Assembly: GCA_006738865.1 (NCBI GenBank)
Contig: AP019701.1
Span: forward strand, 3,530,001 to 3,594,000
DNA: 64,000 nucleotides
Origin: Allostella sp. ATCC 35155
Lineage (GTDB): Bacteria; Pseudomonadota; Alphaproteobacteria; ATCC43930; Allostellaceae
Direction: 5' to 3'
Every line of letters starts with the position of its first letter. Position 1 is the stretch's first letter. The translations under genes were made by a program, and so were the position numbers. Of the stretch, positions 52,552 to 63,057 are shown one piece after another. The notes under the pieces were generated by a model that saw only the letters and a list, made by a program, of their open reading frames with translations, had not been told where the DNA came from and made no database searches.

Positions 52552-53943
52552 GTGGGGGCAGCGAGGATCCGGGATCGCCGACGGTGGGGTCGATGGTCCG
52601 CGCCTAGCCGCATGGCGGGCGCGGCGCCGGTCGTCGCATGCCTGCTCGCAGCCTGTCTGGCGGGTGCTGCGCCGGCCGGCGCTGCGATGCCGCCGTCGGC
52701 CCTGCTCGCGGACCCCGCGCTGGTCGCCTATCGCGACGGGCGGTTCGCCGAGGCGGCAGAGCGGCTGCGCGCGCTGGCGGCCCAGCATCCGGACGACCTG
52801 CTGGTCCGCCGCTATCTCGGGCTCGCGCTCTACGGGCAGAAGCAGTACGGAGCCGCCGCGGAGGCGCTCGAGGCGGCTGCCGCCGGCGATCCCGGCAACG
52901 CCACCACCTGGCTCTATCTCGGCCTCGCGCACTATGCGGCCGGCCGCTACGGCCCGGCGCAGGAAGCCCTCGCCAAGGCCGAAGCGCTGGAGCCGGACGC
53001 CCGCTCGGCCGCCGTCGCCCGCTCCTACCGCGAGACGATCCAGCGCTACCGGACCGAGCGCACGGTGCCGGCGGCACCGCAGCCGCGCCGCTGGTCGCTG
53101 ACCGGGCAGGCCGGCATCGTCTATGACGACAATGTGCCGCTGCGCGCGCCGGGTGCGGCCGGGCCCAAGGCCAGCCCCCGCACCTACCAGAGCCTCTGGG
53201 GCGGCTACGACTTCGTCCAGGACGGTGGCTGGCGGCTGCGCGGCGAGGGCTTCGCCTTCCTCGGGCAGAACCTGCGCCGGTCGCTCGACGATTACGACCA
53301 GATCACCGTCGAGGCCGCCCTCGACCTCAGCTATCAGGCGACGCTCTGGGGCATGCCGGCCCGGCCCGGTCTGCGCTACGCCTACCAGCCGACCTGGGAG
53401 GGCGGGCGCGAATACAACCAGAGCCACGCGGTCACCGCCTCGCTGGTGCTGCAGCCGCTCGACGACGCGATCTCGTACCTCTACTACCGCTTCGCAACCG
53501 AGGATTACCGCGACGACGGCGTCGTCTCGCGCTTCACGTCGCGCGATCTCGGCGGCGGCCACCAGGCCGGGCTGACCCAGTACTATTACTTCGAGGATCG
53601 CCGGAACTACGTCTTCGCCGGCTACGCCTATCTCCGCAACGACGCCAAGGGCAGCTTCTTCGACGAGCGCGGTCATCGCCTGTCGGTCGGCGGGGCGGCC
53701 CTGCTGCCGTGGGACGTGCGCCTGCTGGCGCGCGCCGAATACCAGTGGCGCGACTTCGACCGCTATCCGATCGAGCCGAAGCGGAGCTTCGAGCGCCAGC
53801 GCTACAGCATCAGCCTGACCAAGCCGGTCGCCGAGCGGCTGGCCGTCACGCTGGGCTACAGCCACATCAACGAGGATTCGAACTATTCCAGCCTGTCGTA
53901 CCGGCAGAACGTGTTCGTCCTCTCCCTCACCTACGATTTCTGA
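52552..53943 (+). CDS. TPR-domain outer-membrane beta-barrel protein
   Basis: 463 residues. A long signal region (to about 45), three TPR repeats (about 55-150; FAEAAERLRALAAQHPDDLL, YLGLALYGQKQYGAAAEALE, YLGLAHYAAGRYGPAQEALA), then a C-terminal barrel of about 14 strands rich in alternating aromatic residues and ending in YDF, as outer-membrane proteins do. The architecture resembles the Slam/DUF560 group. GGGGGAAG six bases before GTG 52552 decides the start; ATG 52612 would give a shorter signal peptide but has no ribosome site. Divergent from gyrA. Confidence 0.72.
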   Translation: MGAARIRDRRRWGRWSAPSRMAGAAPVVACLLAACLAGAAPAGAAMPPSALLADPALVAYRDGRFAEAAERLRALAAQHPDDLLVRRYLGLALYGQKQYGAAAEALEAAAAGDPGNATTWLYLGLAHYAAGRYGPAQEALAKAEALEPDARSAAVARSYRETIQRYRTERTVPAAPQPRRWSLTGQAGIVYDDNVPLRAPGAAGPKASPRTYQSLWGGYDFVQDGGWRLRGEGFAFLGQNLRRSLDDYDQITVEAALDLSYQATLWGMPARPGLRYAYQPTWEGGREYNQSHAVTASLVLQPLDDAISYLYYRFATEDYRDDGVVSRFTSRDLGGGHQAGLTQYYYFEDRRNYVFAGYAYLRNDAKGSFFDERGHRLSVGGAALLPWDVRLLARAEYQWRDFDRYPIEPKRSFERQRYSISLTKPVAERLAVTLGYSHINEDSNYSSLSYRQNVFVLSLTYDF

Positions 53944-53955
53944 CGTCCGGTGCGG

Positions 53956-54063
53956 CTAGAGGGTGATCGCCTGGGCGGCCAGCGCCAGGCCGGCGACGCC
54001 GGTCATCGCGCCGATGATGGCGGCAGAGACGAGAATGACGAGATGGCGGATCACGGTATTCAT
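53956..54063 (-). CDS. 35-residue single-span membrane peptide
   Basis: MNTVIRHLVILVSAAIIGAM continued by TGVAGLALAAQAITL: one transmembrane helix after a short basic N-terminus. GGGAG stands eight bases before the ATG at 54061-54063. It is divergent from the ECF sigma gene and has an ECF-like promoter pattern upstream. Function unknown; such peptides often modulate membrane complexes or are phage-shock-like stress products. Confidence 0.5.
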   Translation of the reverse strand: MNTVIRHLVILVSAAIIGAMTGVAGLALAAQAITL

Positions 54064-54109
54064 CGCTGGCGCTCCCTGTCCGGCCGGGCTGGTGCCCGAT
54101 TGCCCGGTC

Positions 54110-54135
54110 GGTCGCGCGAGGCCGGCCGCCGGTTC
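54110..54135 (-). promoter_or_regulatory. Possible ECF-sigma promoter for the 35-residue peptide
   Basis: On the minus strand GAACC (54135-54131) is followed after 16 bp by CGACC (54114-54110), the GAAC-N16-CG pattern of many ECF promoters. Transcription would start about 40 bp before the small gene. The neighbouring ECF sigma factor is the obvious candidate; evidence is only the pattern. Confidence 0.3.
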
Positions 54136-54207
54136 ATCGCCGGATGCGACAATCGCGCTCCGTTTGCGCTGAACCTTTCCGATACCGCCTGCGACTGAGG
54201 AGGCAAG

Positions 54208-54798
54208 ATGGCCGAGGGCCAGGGCAGGACCGGGAAAGAGTTCCAGGAACTCGAGAACGATCTCCTCACCCGGGCTGGGCGCGGCGACCGGGCCGCGTTC
54301 AAGGCGCTCTACGAGCGTTTCCAGCGGCCGTTGTTCGGGTTCCTGATGCGGATGGTGCGGGACCAGGCGATGGCAAACGAGCTGCTCAACGACGTGATGC
54401 TGGATGTCTGGCGGTCCGCCGGCAATTTCGAGGGTCGTTCCTCGGCCGGGACATGGATCTTCGGCATCGCGCACAACAAGGCGATCAGCCTGCTGCGGCG
54501 CCGGCGTGAGGACCAGTTGCCGGAGGATGCGGCCGACACGATCGTCGACGATGCCGCCACCCCCGACGCGACGGCCGAACAGGCCGATCTCGGCCGCATG
54601 ATGCAGCGCCTGCTGGACCGGCTGACGCCGGAGCACCGGGCGGTGCTGCAACTCACCTACTATCAGGACATGTCGGTGCAGGAGATCGCGTCTGCCCTCG
54701 ACTGCCCGGTCAACACCGTCAAGACGCGAATGTTCTATGGCCGCCAGCGGATGCGCGAGCTGCTCGCCGCCGCCGGCATCCAGGGAGTTGCGGCATGA
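54208..54798 (+). CDS. ECF-family RNA polymerase sigma factor
   Basis: 196-residue sigma-70-family ECF factor. Region 2 (about 25-95) contains FKALYERFQRPLFGFLMRMV, NELLNDVMLDVWRSAGNFEG and TWIFGIAHNKAISLLRRRR. Region 4 (about 130-190) contains LLDRLTPEHRAVLQLTYYQD and EIASALDCPVNTVKTRMFYG, the -35-binding helix-turn-helix. A perfect AGGAGG precedes the ATG. Overlaps the anti-sigma gene (ATGA). Confidence 0.93.
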   Translation: MAEGQGRTGKEFQELENDLLTRAGRGDRAAFKALYERFQRPLFGFLMRMVRDQAMANELLNDVMLDVWRSAGNFEGRSSAGTWIFGIAHNKAISLLRRRREDQLPEDAADTIVDDAATPDATAEQADLGRMMQRLLDRLTPEHRAVLQLTYYQDMSVQEIASALDCPVNTVKTRMFYGRQRMRELLAAAGIQGVAA

Positions 54799-55451
54799 AC
54801 ACGAAATCGGCGGACGCCATCGACACCCTGCCCGAGGAAGCGTTCCTCCTGCCCTGGTACGCCAACGGCACGCTGGACGCCGAGGAACGCCAGCAGGTCG
54901 AGCGGGCGCTGGCCCAGTCGGCCGAGCTGCGCGAGGAACTGGCGTTGCTGCGCCAGGTCAGCCAGGCGGTCGTCGCATCCACCGACACCCTGCCGGAGCC
55001 CGATCCCGACGGCTTCGCCCGCCTGATGGCCCGCATCGACGCCGAGCCGCAGCGCGCGCCGGTCGCCGCGCCGGCCGCCCCCGGCCTCGTCGCCCGCATG
55101 GCGGGCTGGCTGCAGGCGGCCTGGAAGCCGGCGCTGGCGGCGGCCGCGGTGGTGATCGCGGTCCAGTCCGCCGCCATCGTGGCCCTGGTCGGCGACCGCT
55201 CGGAAGGCGAGTTCCGCACCGCCTCCGGCCCGGCCGCCAGCCAGCACGAGGCGCGCTTCCTCGTCGGCTTTGCCGACGGCGCCGCGCTCGCCGACATCCG
55301 CGCGCTGCTGGCGCGGGCCGACGCGGTGATCGTCAAGGGCCCGACCGCCGACGGATACTTCATCGTCGCCGCCGAGGGGGATGCCGCCCAGGCCGAGAGC
55401 GCGCTACAATCGGCCCGAGAGCTGGTGACCCAGGCCGAACGGATGCCATGA
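54795..55451 (+). CDS. Putative membrane anti-sigma factor
   Basis: 218 residues. The N-terminal cytoplasmic part (EEAFLLPWYANGTLDAEERQ then QVERALAQSAELREELALLR) resembles the sigma-binding domain of anti-sigma factors, without a zinc-binding His/Cys set. One membrane span is at about 112-132 (ALAAAAVVIAVQSAAIVALV). The periplasmic part (about 150-215) has an ACT-like alternation of strands and helices (ARFLVGFADGAALADIRALL). Start overlaps the sigma stop, standard for a sigma/anti-sigma pair. Function is inferred mainly from position. Confidence 0.75.
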   Translation: MNTKSADAIDTLPEEAFLLPWYANGTLDAEERQQVERALAQSAELREELALLRQVSQAVVASTDTLPEPDPDGFARLMARIDAEPQRAPVAAPAAPGLVARMAGWLQAAWKPALAAAAVVIAVQSAAIVALVGDRSEGEFRTASGPAASQHEARFLVGFADGAALADIRALLARADAVIVKGPTADGYFIVAAEGDAAQAESALQSARELVTQAERMP

Positions 55452-56017
55452 CCAAGCGGGCGCGACGATTGAGAGGCTGCCGCGCGATCGGCCCCGCGGC
55501 CGCGCTCGTCCTCGCCGTCGCCCAGCCGGCCGGCGCCACCGACCGCCTCGACTGGGCCGATGGCGATCGCGCCGAATGGGTCCTGGCCTCGCCCGTCGCC
55601 CCCGGCCCCTATCTCCAGCTCGCCCAGACGATCCCCGGCTATGACGGGGAGATTCCGGACAAGCCCACGGGCGCGCCGGGCATTCCGCCGCGGCGGCCGG
55701 TGCCGCCGCCGAGCAACCCGATCCCGACCCCGGACGTGCCGCCGCCCCCGGCGACATGGGCTTGGCGATCGAGGACGGCGGCGGTGGCGGGGCGGAGCTC
55801 CACGGGCTAGACCCTGTAGCCGCGCCCGGGGGGACAGACTGGGACTGTTCCGTATACTACGCTCCCGCTCCGCCGGTCCCACCACCCCCGTTCCCCGCCG
55901 CCGGTGCCGCCGCCGCCCACACCGCCTCCTCCGACGCCGCCCCCGGTGCCGCCGCCGCCCGTTCCGCCGACCCCACCGCCGACCGTGCCCGGCTCGCCCG
56001 CGAGCGGCCTGGTGTGA
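55448..56017 (+). pseudogene. Frameshifted secreted proline-rich N-terminal part, probably of the following subtilase
   Basis: The ATG at 55448 overlaps the anti-sigma stop. A signal peptide (RAIGPAAALVLAVAQPAGAT) and a Pro-rich segment (PPSNPIPTPDVPPPPATW) end at a stop at 55808. Coding character continues in the -1 frame (GLAIEDGGGGGAELHGLDPV) and then returns to the first frame as a long (PPPxPP)n tract ending in [10 protein letters not shown] and TGA at 56015-56017. Two shifts in C-rich repeats suggest sequence errors or decay. It likely encoded the export signal and linker of the S8 peptidase downstream. Confidence 0.5.
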
Positions 56018-56072
56018 TGGTATCAGATTATGTGTAGAGTGATATGTTCTATAGTACATTATCGTTGTTTGA

Positions 56073-57302
56073 TTGGTAGCTAGAACACGGAGATGTACAT
56101 CGAGGAGATCGTCGGCAGCGTCAGATGGTAATAAGGGAAAGAGCTGGATTAGCACCGCGGCGGGCAGCGACGATCTGGCGGAGGCGCTGCCCGACGAGGT
56201 GCTGATCCTGCTGCGGCCCGGGCTGGGAGCGTCCGCGGCCGACGCCATCGCCCGCGACTACGCCATGGGGCTGGCCGAGACGATCCCGCTGCTGATCCTC
56301 GGGACCGAGGCCTATCGCCTGCTGATCGTGCAGTCCCGCCCGATCGGGCCGCTGGTCGACCTGCTCAACCTCGACCCGCGCATCCAGATCGCGCAGCCCA
56401 ACTATCGCTACCGCACGATGCAGACCCGGCCGACAGCGCCGCCCCCCTTACGCCAATACGCGCTGGAGCGGCTGCAGGCCGAGCAGGCCAACCGCATCGC
56501 CCGCGGCCAGGGCGTGCGGGTGGCGGTGATCGACACCCGCATCGACGCCGCCCATCCCGCCTTGGCGGGACGGCTCGCCGGCGTCGTCGACGTGATCGGC
56601 CTTGCCGAGCGCGACCCGGGCCAGCACGGCACGGCACTCGCCGGCATCATCGCCGCCGACGGCCGGCTGCGCGGCATCGCCCCGCAGGTCCAGCTCCTCT
56701 CGATTCAGGCCTTCACGCCCGACCCCGCGAACGTGGGTTCGGGCAGCAGCTCGTCCGACAAGATCGCCCGCGCCCTCGACATCGCCGTCGACCAGGGTGC
56801 GCGCGTCCTCAACCTCAGCTTCGCCGGTCCGCGCGACCCGATCGTCGGCCGGATGATCCGGCGCGCGCACGAGCAGGGCGCGGTCATCGTCGCGGCGGTC
56901 GGCAATGACGGGCAGGAGCGGACGCGTTATCCCGCCGCCTTCGAGGAGGTGATCGCCGTCACCGCCACGGACGCCCGCGACCGGCTCTATAAGCAGGCCA
57001 ACCGCGGCCGCTTCGTCGGCGTGGCCGCGCCCGGCGTCGACATCGTCACGACCGGGCCCGGCAACTCGATCCAGTCGCTGTCGGGCACCTCGATGGCCGC
57101 GGCCTATGTCAGCGGCGTCGCCGCCCTGCTGCTGGAGCGCGACCCGAGCCTGAAGCCGGACGAGGTGCGGGCGATGATCGAGGCCAGCACCATCGACCTC
57201 GGCGCGCCCGGCAAGGACAGCGAGTACGGCGCCGGCCGCGTCGACGCCTTCCGCGCCGTCAGCCGCGGCCGGCAGTCATCCGAGGTGCCGGCCGGGCGCT
57301 GA
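56073..57302 (+). CDS. S8 family serine peptidase (subtilase), 5' end uncertain
   Basis: Subtilisin-type protease. From a nominal TTG at 56073: Asp154 (VRVAVIDTRIDAAHPAL; DTR in place of the usual DTG/DSG), His185 (DPGQHGTALAGIIA), oxyanion Asn in AAVGNDGQ and the Ser in LSGTSMAAAYVSGVAALLL. A propeptide-like domain precedes (about 40-115). Genuine coding similarity begins near 56150, while 56018-56150 is AT-rich and looks unrelated, so the true start and signal peptide are probably in the broken upstream part. Downstream of a sigma/anti-sigma pair that may control it. Confidence 0.78.
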   Translation: MVARTRRCTSRRSSAASDGNKGKSWISTAAGSDDLAEALPDEVLILLRPGLGASAADAIARDYAMGLAETIPLLILGTEAYRLLIVQSRPIGPLVDLLNLDPRIQIAQPNYRYRTMQTRPTAPPPLRQYALERLQAEQANRIARGQGVRVAVIDTRIDAAHPALAGRLAGVVDVIGLAERDPGQHGTALAGIIAADGRLRGIAPQVQLLSIQAFTPDPANVGSGSSSSDKIARALDIAVDQGARVLNLSFAGPRDPIVGRMIRRAHEQGAVIVAAVGNDGQERTRYPAAFEEVIAVTATDARDRLYKQANRGRFVGVAAPGVDIVTTGPGNSIQSLSGTSMAAAYVSGVAALLLERDPSLKPDEVRAMIEASTIDLGAPGKDSEYGAGRVDAFRAVSRGRQSSEVPAGR

Positions 57303-57322
57303 CGCGCGCGGGACGACGGCGC

Positions 57323-57877
57323 TCAGAACGGGATCTCGTCGTCGAGGTCGCCGCCGCCACGCGCGGGGGGCGCACCGCCGCCGCCCCGGGACGCGGAGCC
57401 GCCGCCGCGGCCGTAACTACCGCCGCCGCTGCTGCCGCCGCCATAGCCGCCGCCGCTGCCGCCGCCGGACGGGCCATCCATCTCGTCATAGCCGCCCTGC
57501 TCGCCGCCGCCCCCGCTGCCGCCGCTGCGGCCGTCGAGCATCGTCAGCTCGCCGCGGAACTGCTGCAGGACGATCTCGGTCGTATATTTCTCGACCCCGG
57601 ACTGGTCGGTCCACTTGCGCGTCTGGAGCTGGCCCTCGACATAGACCTTGGCGCCCTTGCGGAGATAGCGCTCGGCCGTTTCCGCGAGGCGCTCGTTGAA
57701 GATCACGACCCGGTGCCACTCCGTGCGCTCCTGGCGCTCGCCGCTGTTGCGGTCCTTCCAGGTCTCGCTGGTGGCGATGGCGAGGTTCACCACCTTCTTT
57801 CCGGCCTGGGTCGAGCGCACTTCCGGATCGCGCCCGAGATTGCCGATGAGGATGACCTTGTTGACGCTGCCGGCCAT
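57323..57877 (-). CDS. ssb: Single-stranded DNA-binding protein
   Basis: 184 residues. The OB-fold (about 1-112) contains [40 protein letters not shown] and the [11 protein letters not shown] strand. A Gly/Ser-rich linker follows, and the acidic tip DLDDEIPF recruits replication and repair proteins. Divergent from uvrA with a LexA box between them, as in E. coli, so both should be SOS-induced. Confidence 0.96.
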   Translation of the reverse strand: MAGSVNKVILIGNLGRDPEVRSTQAGKKVVNLAIATSETWKDRNSGERQERTEWHRVVIFNERLAETAERYLRKGAKVYVEGQLQTRKWTDQSGVEKYTTEIVLQQFRGELTMLDGRSGGSGGGGEQGGYDEMDGPSGGGSGGGYGGGSSGGGSYGRGGGSASRGGGGAPPARGGGDLDDEIPF

Positions 57878-57961
57878 GTCCGCCGCTCCCGCTGTGGTGC
57901 CGTCTGGTGGGGCGCCGGACCATAGTGCCTCCCGCGGCGGGAGTCGATTTCCGGCGACAGA

Positions 57962-57976
57962 GAACGTATAATGAAC
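57962..57976 (-). promoter_or_regulatory. LexA (SOS) box, alphaproteobacterial type
   Basis: On the minus strand GTTC-ATTATAC-GTTC, the direct-repeat GTTC-N7-GTTC recognised by alphaproteobacterial LexA. It lies 85 bp upstream of ssb and 56 bp upstream of uvrA, so one box can control both divergent genes. Confidence 0.8.
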
Positions 57977-58032
57977 AGAACGACGGTTCCAGCCCGATTC
58001 CCGGCCCCGGCCCCTCTCTATCCGAGCGCTCG

Positions 58033-60896
<2,864 letters not shown>

Positions 60897-60900
<4 letters not shown>

Positions 60901-61391
60901 GCCGCGCGGGCGCAGCCGCGGCGTCGGCGGTCCTGGCCGCCTGCCTCGTGCTGTCGCCCGCAACCGCCCGGGCGGCCGAGGACGCGCCCTCGATCTGGCG
61001 CCGGGCACTCGACAAGATGTCGACCTACACCTCCGTCTCGACCATCGCCGACGCCGCGCTGCTCAGCGCCATGGTCGGCGGCGGCGCGGTGGCGACCGCG
61101 GGATATCTCGCCGCCGGCGCCGCCGTGGGCTCGGCCACCTACTACCTGCACGAGGTCGGCTGGCACTATCTCGGCCCCGAGAAGACCGAAGGCGCGGTGC
61201 CGATCGACCTTCAGAAGACGATCTCCTGGCGCATCGTCAGCGGCGCCCGCGCATTCGCGCTGGGCGGCTGGTTCTCCGGCGCCCTCTCCGCCTCCGTCGG
61301 CTTCGCCGCCGCCAGCCAGACCGTCGACACCGCGGTCTACTGGGTGCACGAGACGGTCTGGCGCACGCTGGCAGGGCCGCCCGCGCCCTGA
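60897..61391 (+). CDS. DUF2061-like membrane protein
   Basis: 164 residues. Signal-like N-terminus (to about 27), a hydrophobic span at about 52-72, and a C-terminal DUF2061-type half (about 102-155; [20 protein letters not shown], then [16 protein letters not shown]). An earlier DUF2061-like half ([14 protein letters not shown]) suggests a duplicated unit. Start overlaps the uvrA stop (ATGA). Role unknown. Confidence 0.7.
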
Positions 61392-61438
61392 CGGGAGGGT
61401 GTCTTTCCGGGTTGTCGGCGTTGGACGGCCTCGCATAG

Positions 61439-61461
61439 ATATTGCGATTGATTCGCAATAT
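61439..61461. promoter_or_regulatory. Fur/Irr-like iron operator before fecI
   Basis: ATATTGCGA-TTGAT-TCGCAATAT is a perfect 9-bp inverted repeat ending eight bases before the fecI start. The core TGCGA...TCGCA resembles alphaproteobacterial Fur boxes. It suggests iron repression of the fecI-fecR-receptor unit. Confidence 0.6.
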
Positions 61462-61469
61462 TGCCTGAC

Positions 61470-61961
61470 ATGCTGGAACTGTTCCTGTCGCACCGCAGTG
61501 AACTGGTCGACTATGCCCGCCGCATCGTCGGCGACCGCGCCCACGCCGAGGATGTGGTGCAGGAAGCCTATCTGCGGCTGACAGCAGGGACGTCCGAGCC
61601 GTCGCCCGGCGAACCGCTGGCCTATCTCTACCGGGTCGTCCGCAATCTCGCGCTCGATGTCCGGCGGCGCCTGGCGCGCGACGGCCGGCGCTTCACGGAC
61701 GACGCCGGCGACCGAATCCACCATCTGCCGGCCGATCGTCCTTCCCCGGAGGCGGAGGTTGCGGCACGCCGCGATCTCGATGCGGTCGCGGCCGCGCTCG
61801 CCGAACTGCCGGAGCGCACGCGCATCGCGCTCGAGATGCACCGGTTCGGCGGCCACTCGATGCGCGAGATCGCCCGCCGCCTCGGCATCTCCACCGGGCT
61901 CGTGCACGCGTTGATCGTGGACGGGCTGGAACATTGCCGCAGCCGGCTCGCGCGCCGCTGA
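61470..61961 (+). CDS. fecI: FecI-like ECF sigma factor
   Basis: 163-residue ECF sigma factor. Region 2 includes LVDYARRIVGDRAHAEDVVQ and YLYRVVRNLALDVRR; region 4 includes ALAELPERTRIALEMHRFGG and EIARRLGISTGLVHALIVDG. The ATG at 61470 is preferred over TTG 61461, which is inside the operator. Followed by a FecR-type regulator and a TonB receptor with signalling domain, so it is the sigma factor of a cell-surface signalling system for iron or haem uptake. Confidence 0.9.
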   Translation: MLELFLSHRSELVDYARRIVGDRAHAEDVVQEAYLRLTAGTSEPSPGEPLAYLYRVVRNLALDVRRRLARDGRRFTDDAGDRIHHLPADRPSPEAEVAARRDLDAVAAALAELPERTRIALEMHRFGGHSMREIARRLGISTGLVHALIVDGLEHCRSRLARR

Positions 61962-62005
61962 CGACTGAACATGCGGACCCCTGCCGACGTCATCCCGGTG
62001 CGACC

Positions 62006-62962
62006 ATGATGCCCTCCGGAACCGACCCCTCCCCGCAGCCGCAGACCGCCGGCGAATGGCTGATCGCCCTGCGCGAGGCGTCCGGCGACGGCGGGTTGCG
62101 CAGCGACTTCGCCGCCTGGCTCGCCGCCGACGCCGACCATCGCCGGGACTGGGAGGAGATCATCCGCGCCGACCGGGCGCTCGGTGCCCTCGGCCCGCAG
62201 TTGCAGGAGCGCTGGCCGCCGATCGGTTTGCGGCCGCGCCCGGGTCGCCGTCGCCTCCTGCGCTGGTCCGGGGCCGCGGCGGCCGCGCTGCTGGCCGCGG
62301 CGTGGCTGCCGGACGCCTGGCGAGACCGCAATGCGGACCACGTCACCGGCGCAGCCGAACTGCGCTCGATCACGCTGGCCGACGGCAGCCGCGCCCGGCT
62401 CGGACCCGACACCGCCATTGCGGTCGAGTTCTCGCGGGCCGCGCGGCAGGTCCGCCTCATTCGCGGTCGCGCCTTCCTGGAGGTGGCGCCGGATGCCGCC
62501 CATCCCTTCCGGGTCGTCGCCGGGCCGGCCACCGCCGCCGTGCTCGGCACCGCCTTCGAGGTTCGCCGCGCGCCGGAGGCGGCGACGGTCTCGGTCGCAC
62601 ACGGAACGGTGCGGGTGGCGGCCACGTCCGGAGACGCGGTGCGCATGGCCCGCTCCGGCGACTGGGTCCGGGTGACCGCGGCGGGCGGGATCACGGCCGG
62701 CCGCATCGCGCCCGAGGAGATCGCCCTCTGGCGCGACGGTCTGCTCGTCGCCCGGGATCACCCGGTCGCCGCCGTCGTCGACGAGCTGCGCCCCTACTTC
62801 TCCGGGCGGATCATCGTGCGGGGCGCCGCACTCGCAGGGCGGCCGCTGACCGGCGTCTATCGCCTCGCCGACCCCGAAGGCACGCTGCGGGCCATCGCAC
62901 AGACCCAGGGCGCCACGCTGCATCGGCTGACGCCATGGCTGCTCGTCCTCAGCGGCGATTGA
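62006..62962 (+). CDS. fecR: FecR-like transmembrane sigma regulator
   Basis: 318 residues. N-terminal DUF4880-type segment (AGEWLIALREASGDGGLRSD then FAAWLAADADHRRDWEEI) binds FecI. One span at about 88-106 (LLRWSGAAAAALLAAAWLP) is followed by the periplasmic FecR domain (ITLADGSRARLGPDTAIAVE, LIRGRAFLEV, FEVRRAPEAATVSVAHGTVR) that contacts the receptor signalling domain. Two ATGs at 62006/62009 are possible starts, both with weak ribosome sites; extension to 61934 would overlap fecI. Confidence 0.9.
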   Translation: MMPSGTDPSPQPQTAGEWLIALREASGDGGLRSDFAAWLAADADHRRDWEEIIRADRALGALGPQLQERWPPIGLRPRPGRRRLLRWSGAAAAALLAAAWLPDAWRDRNADHVTGAAELRSITLADGSRARLGPDTAIAVEFSRAARQVRLIRGRAFLEVAPDAAHPFRVVAGPATAAVLGTAFEVRRAPEAATVSVAHGTVRVAATSGDAVRMARSGDWVRVTAAGGITAGRIAPEEIALWRDGLLVARDHPVAAVVDELRPYFSGRIIVRGAALAGRPLTGVYRLADPEGTLRAIAQTQGATLHRLTPWLLVLSGD

Positions 62963-63011
62963 AGTTTTTCTGAACGATCGCCGACCGCCCAACGTCCTTG
63001 GACAGATACGT

Positions 63012-63030
63012 AATGCGTCGCATTCGCATT
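63012..63030. promoter_or_regulatory. Fur-like operator before the TonB receptor gene
   Basis: AATGCG-T-CGCATT (63012-63024) is a perfect palindrome extended by CGCATT to 63030, sharing the ATTCGCA half-site with the fecI operator. It lies 28 bp upstream of the receptor start. Confidence 0.45.
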
Positions 63031-63057
63031 CCGTCGCGCATTGGGGGGACCAGAAGC

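Noticed and set aside
52396-53865. Minus-strand open frame opposite the TPR/barrel gene
   Set aside because: The plus-strand frame has a signal peptide, TPRs and a barrel ending in Phe; the opposite frame has no features.
54171-54196. ECF-type promoter (GAACC-N16-CGACT) directly before the ECF sigma gene
   Set aside because: The predicted transcription start would fall inside or after the ribosome site of the gene, so it cannot serve it.
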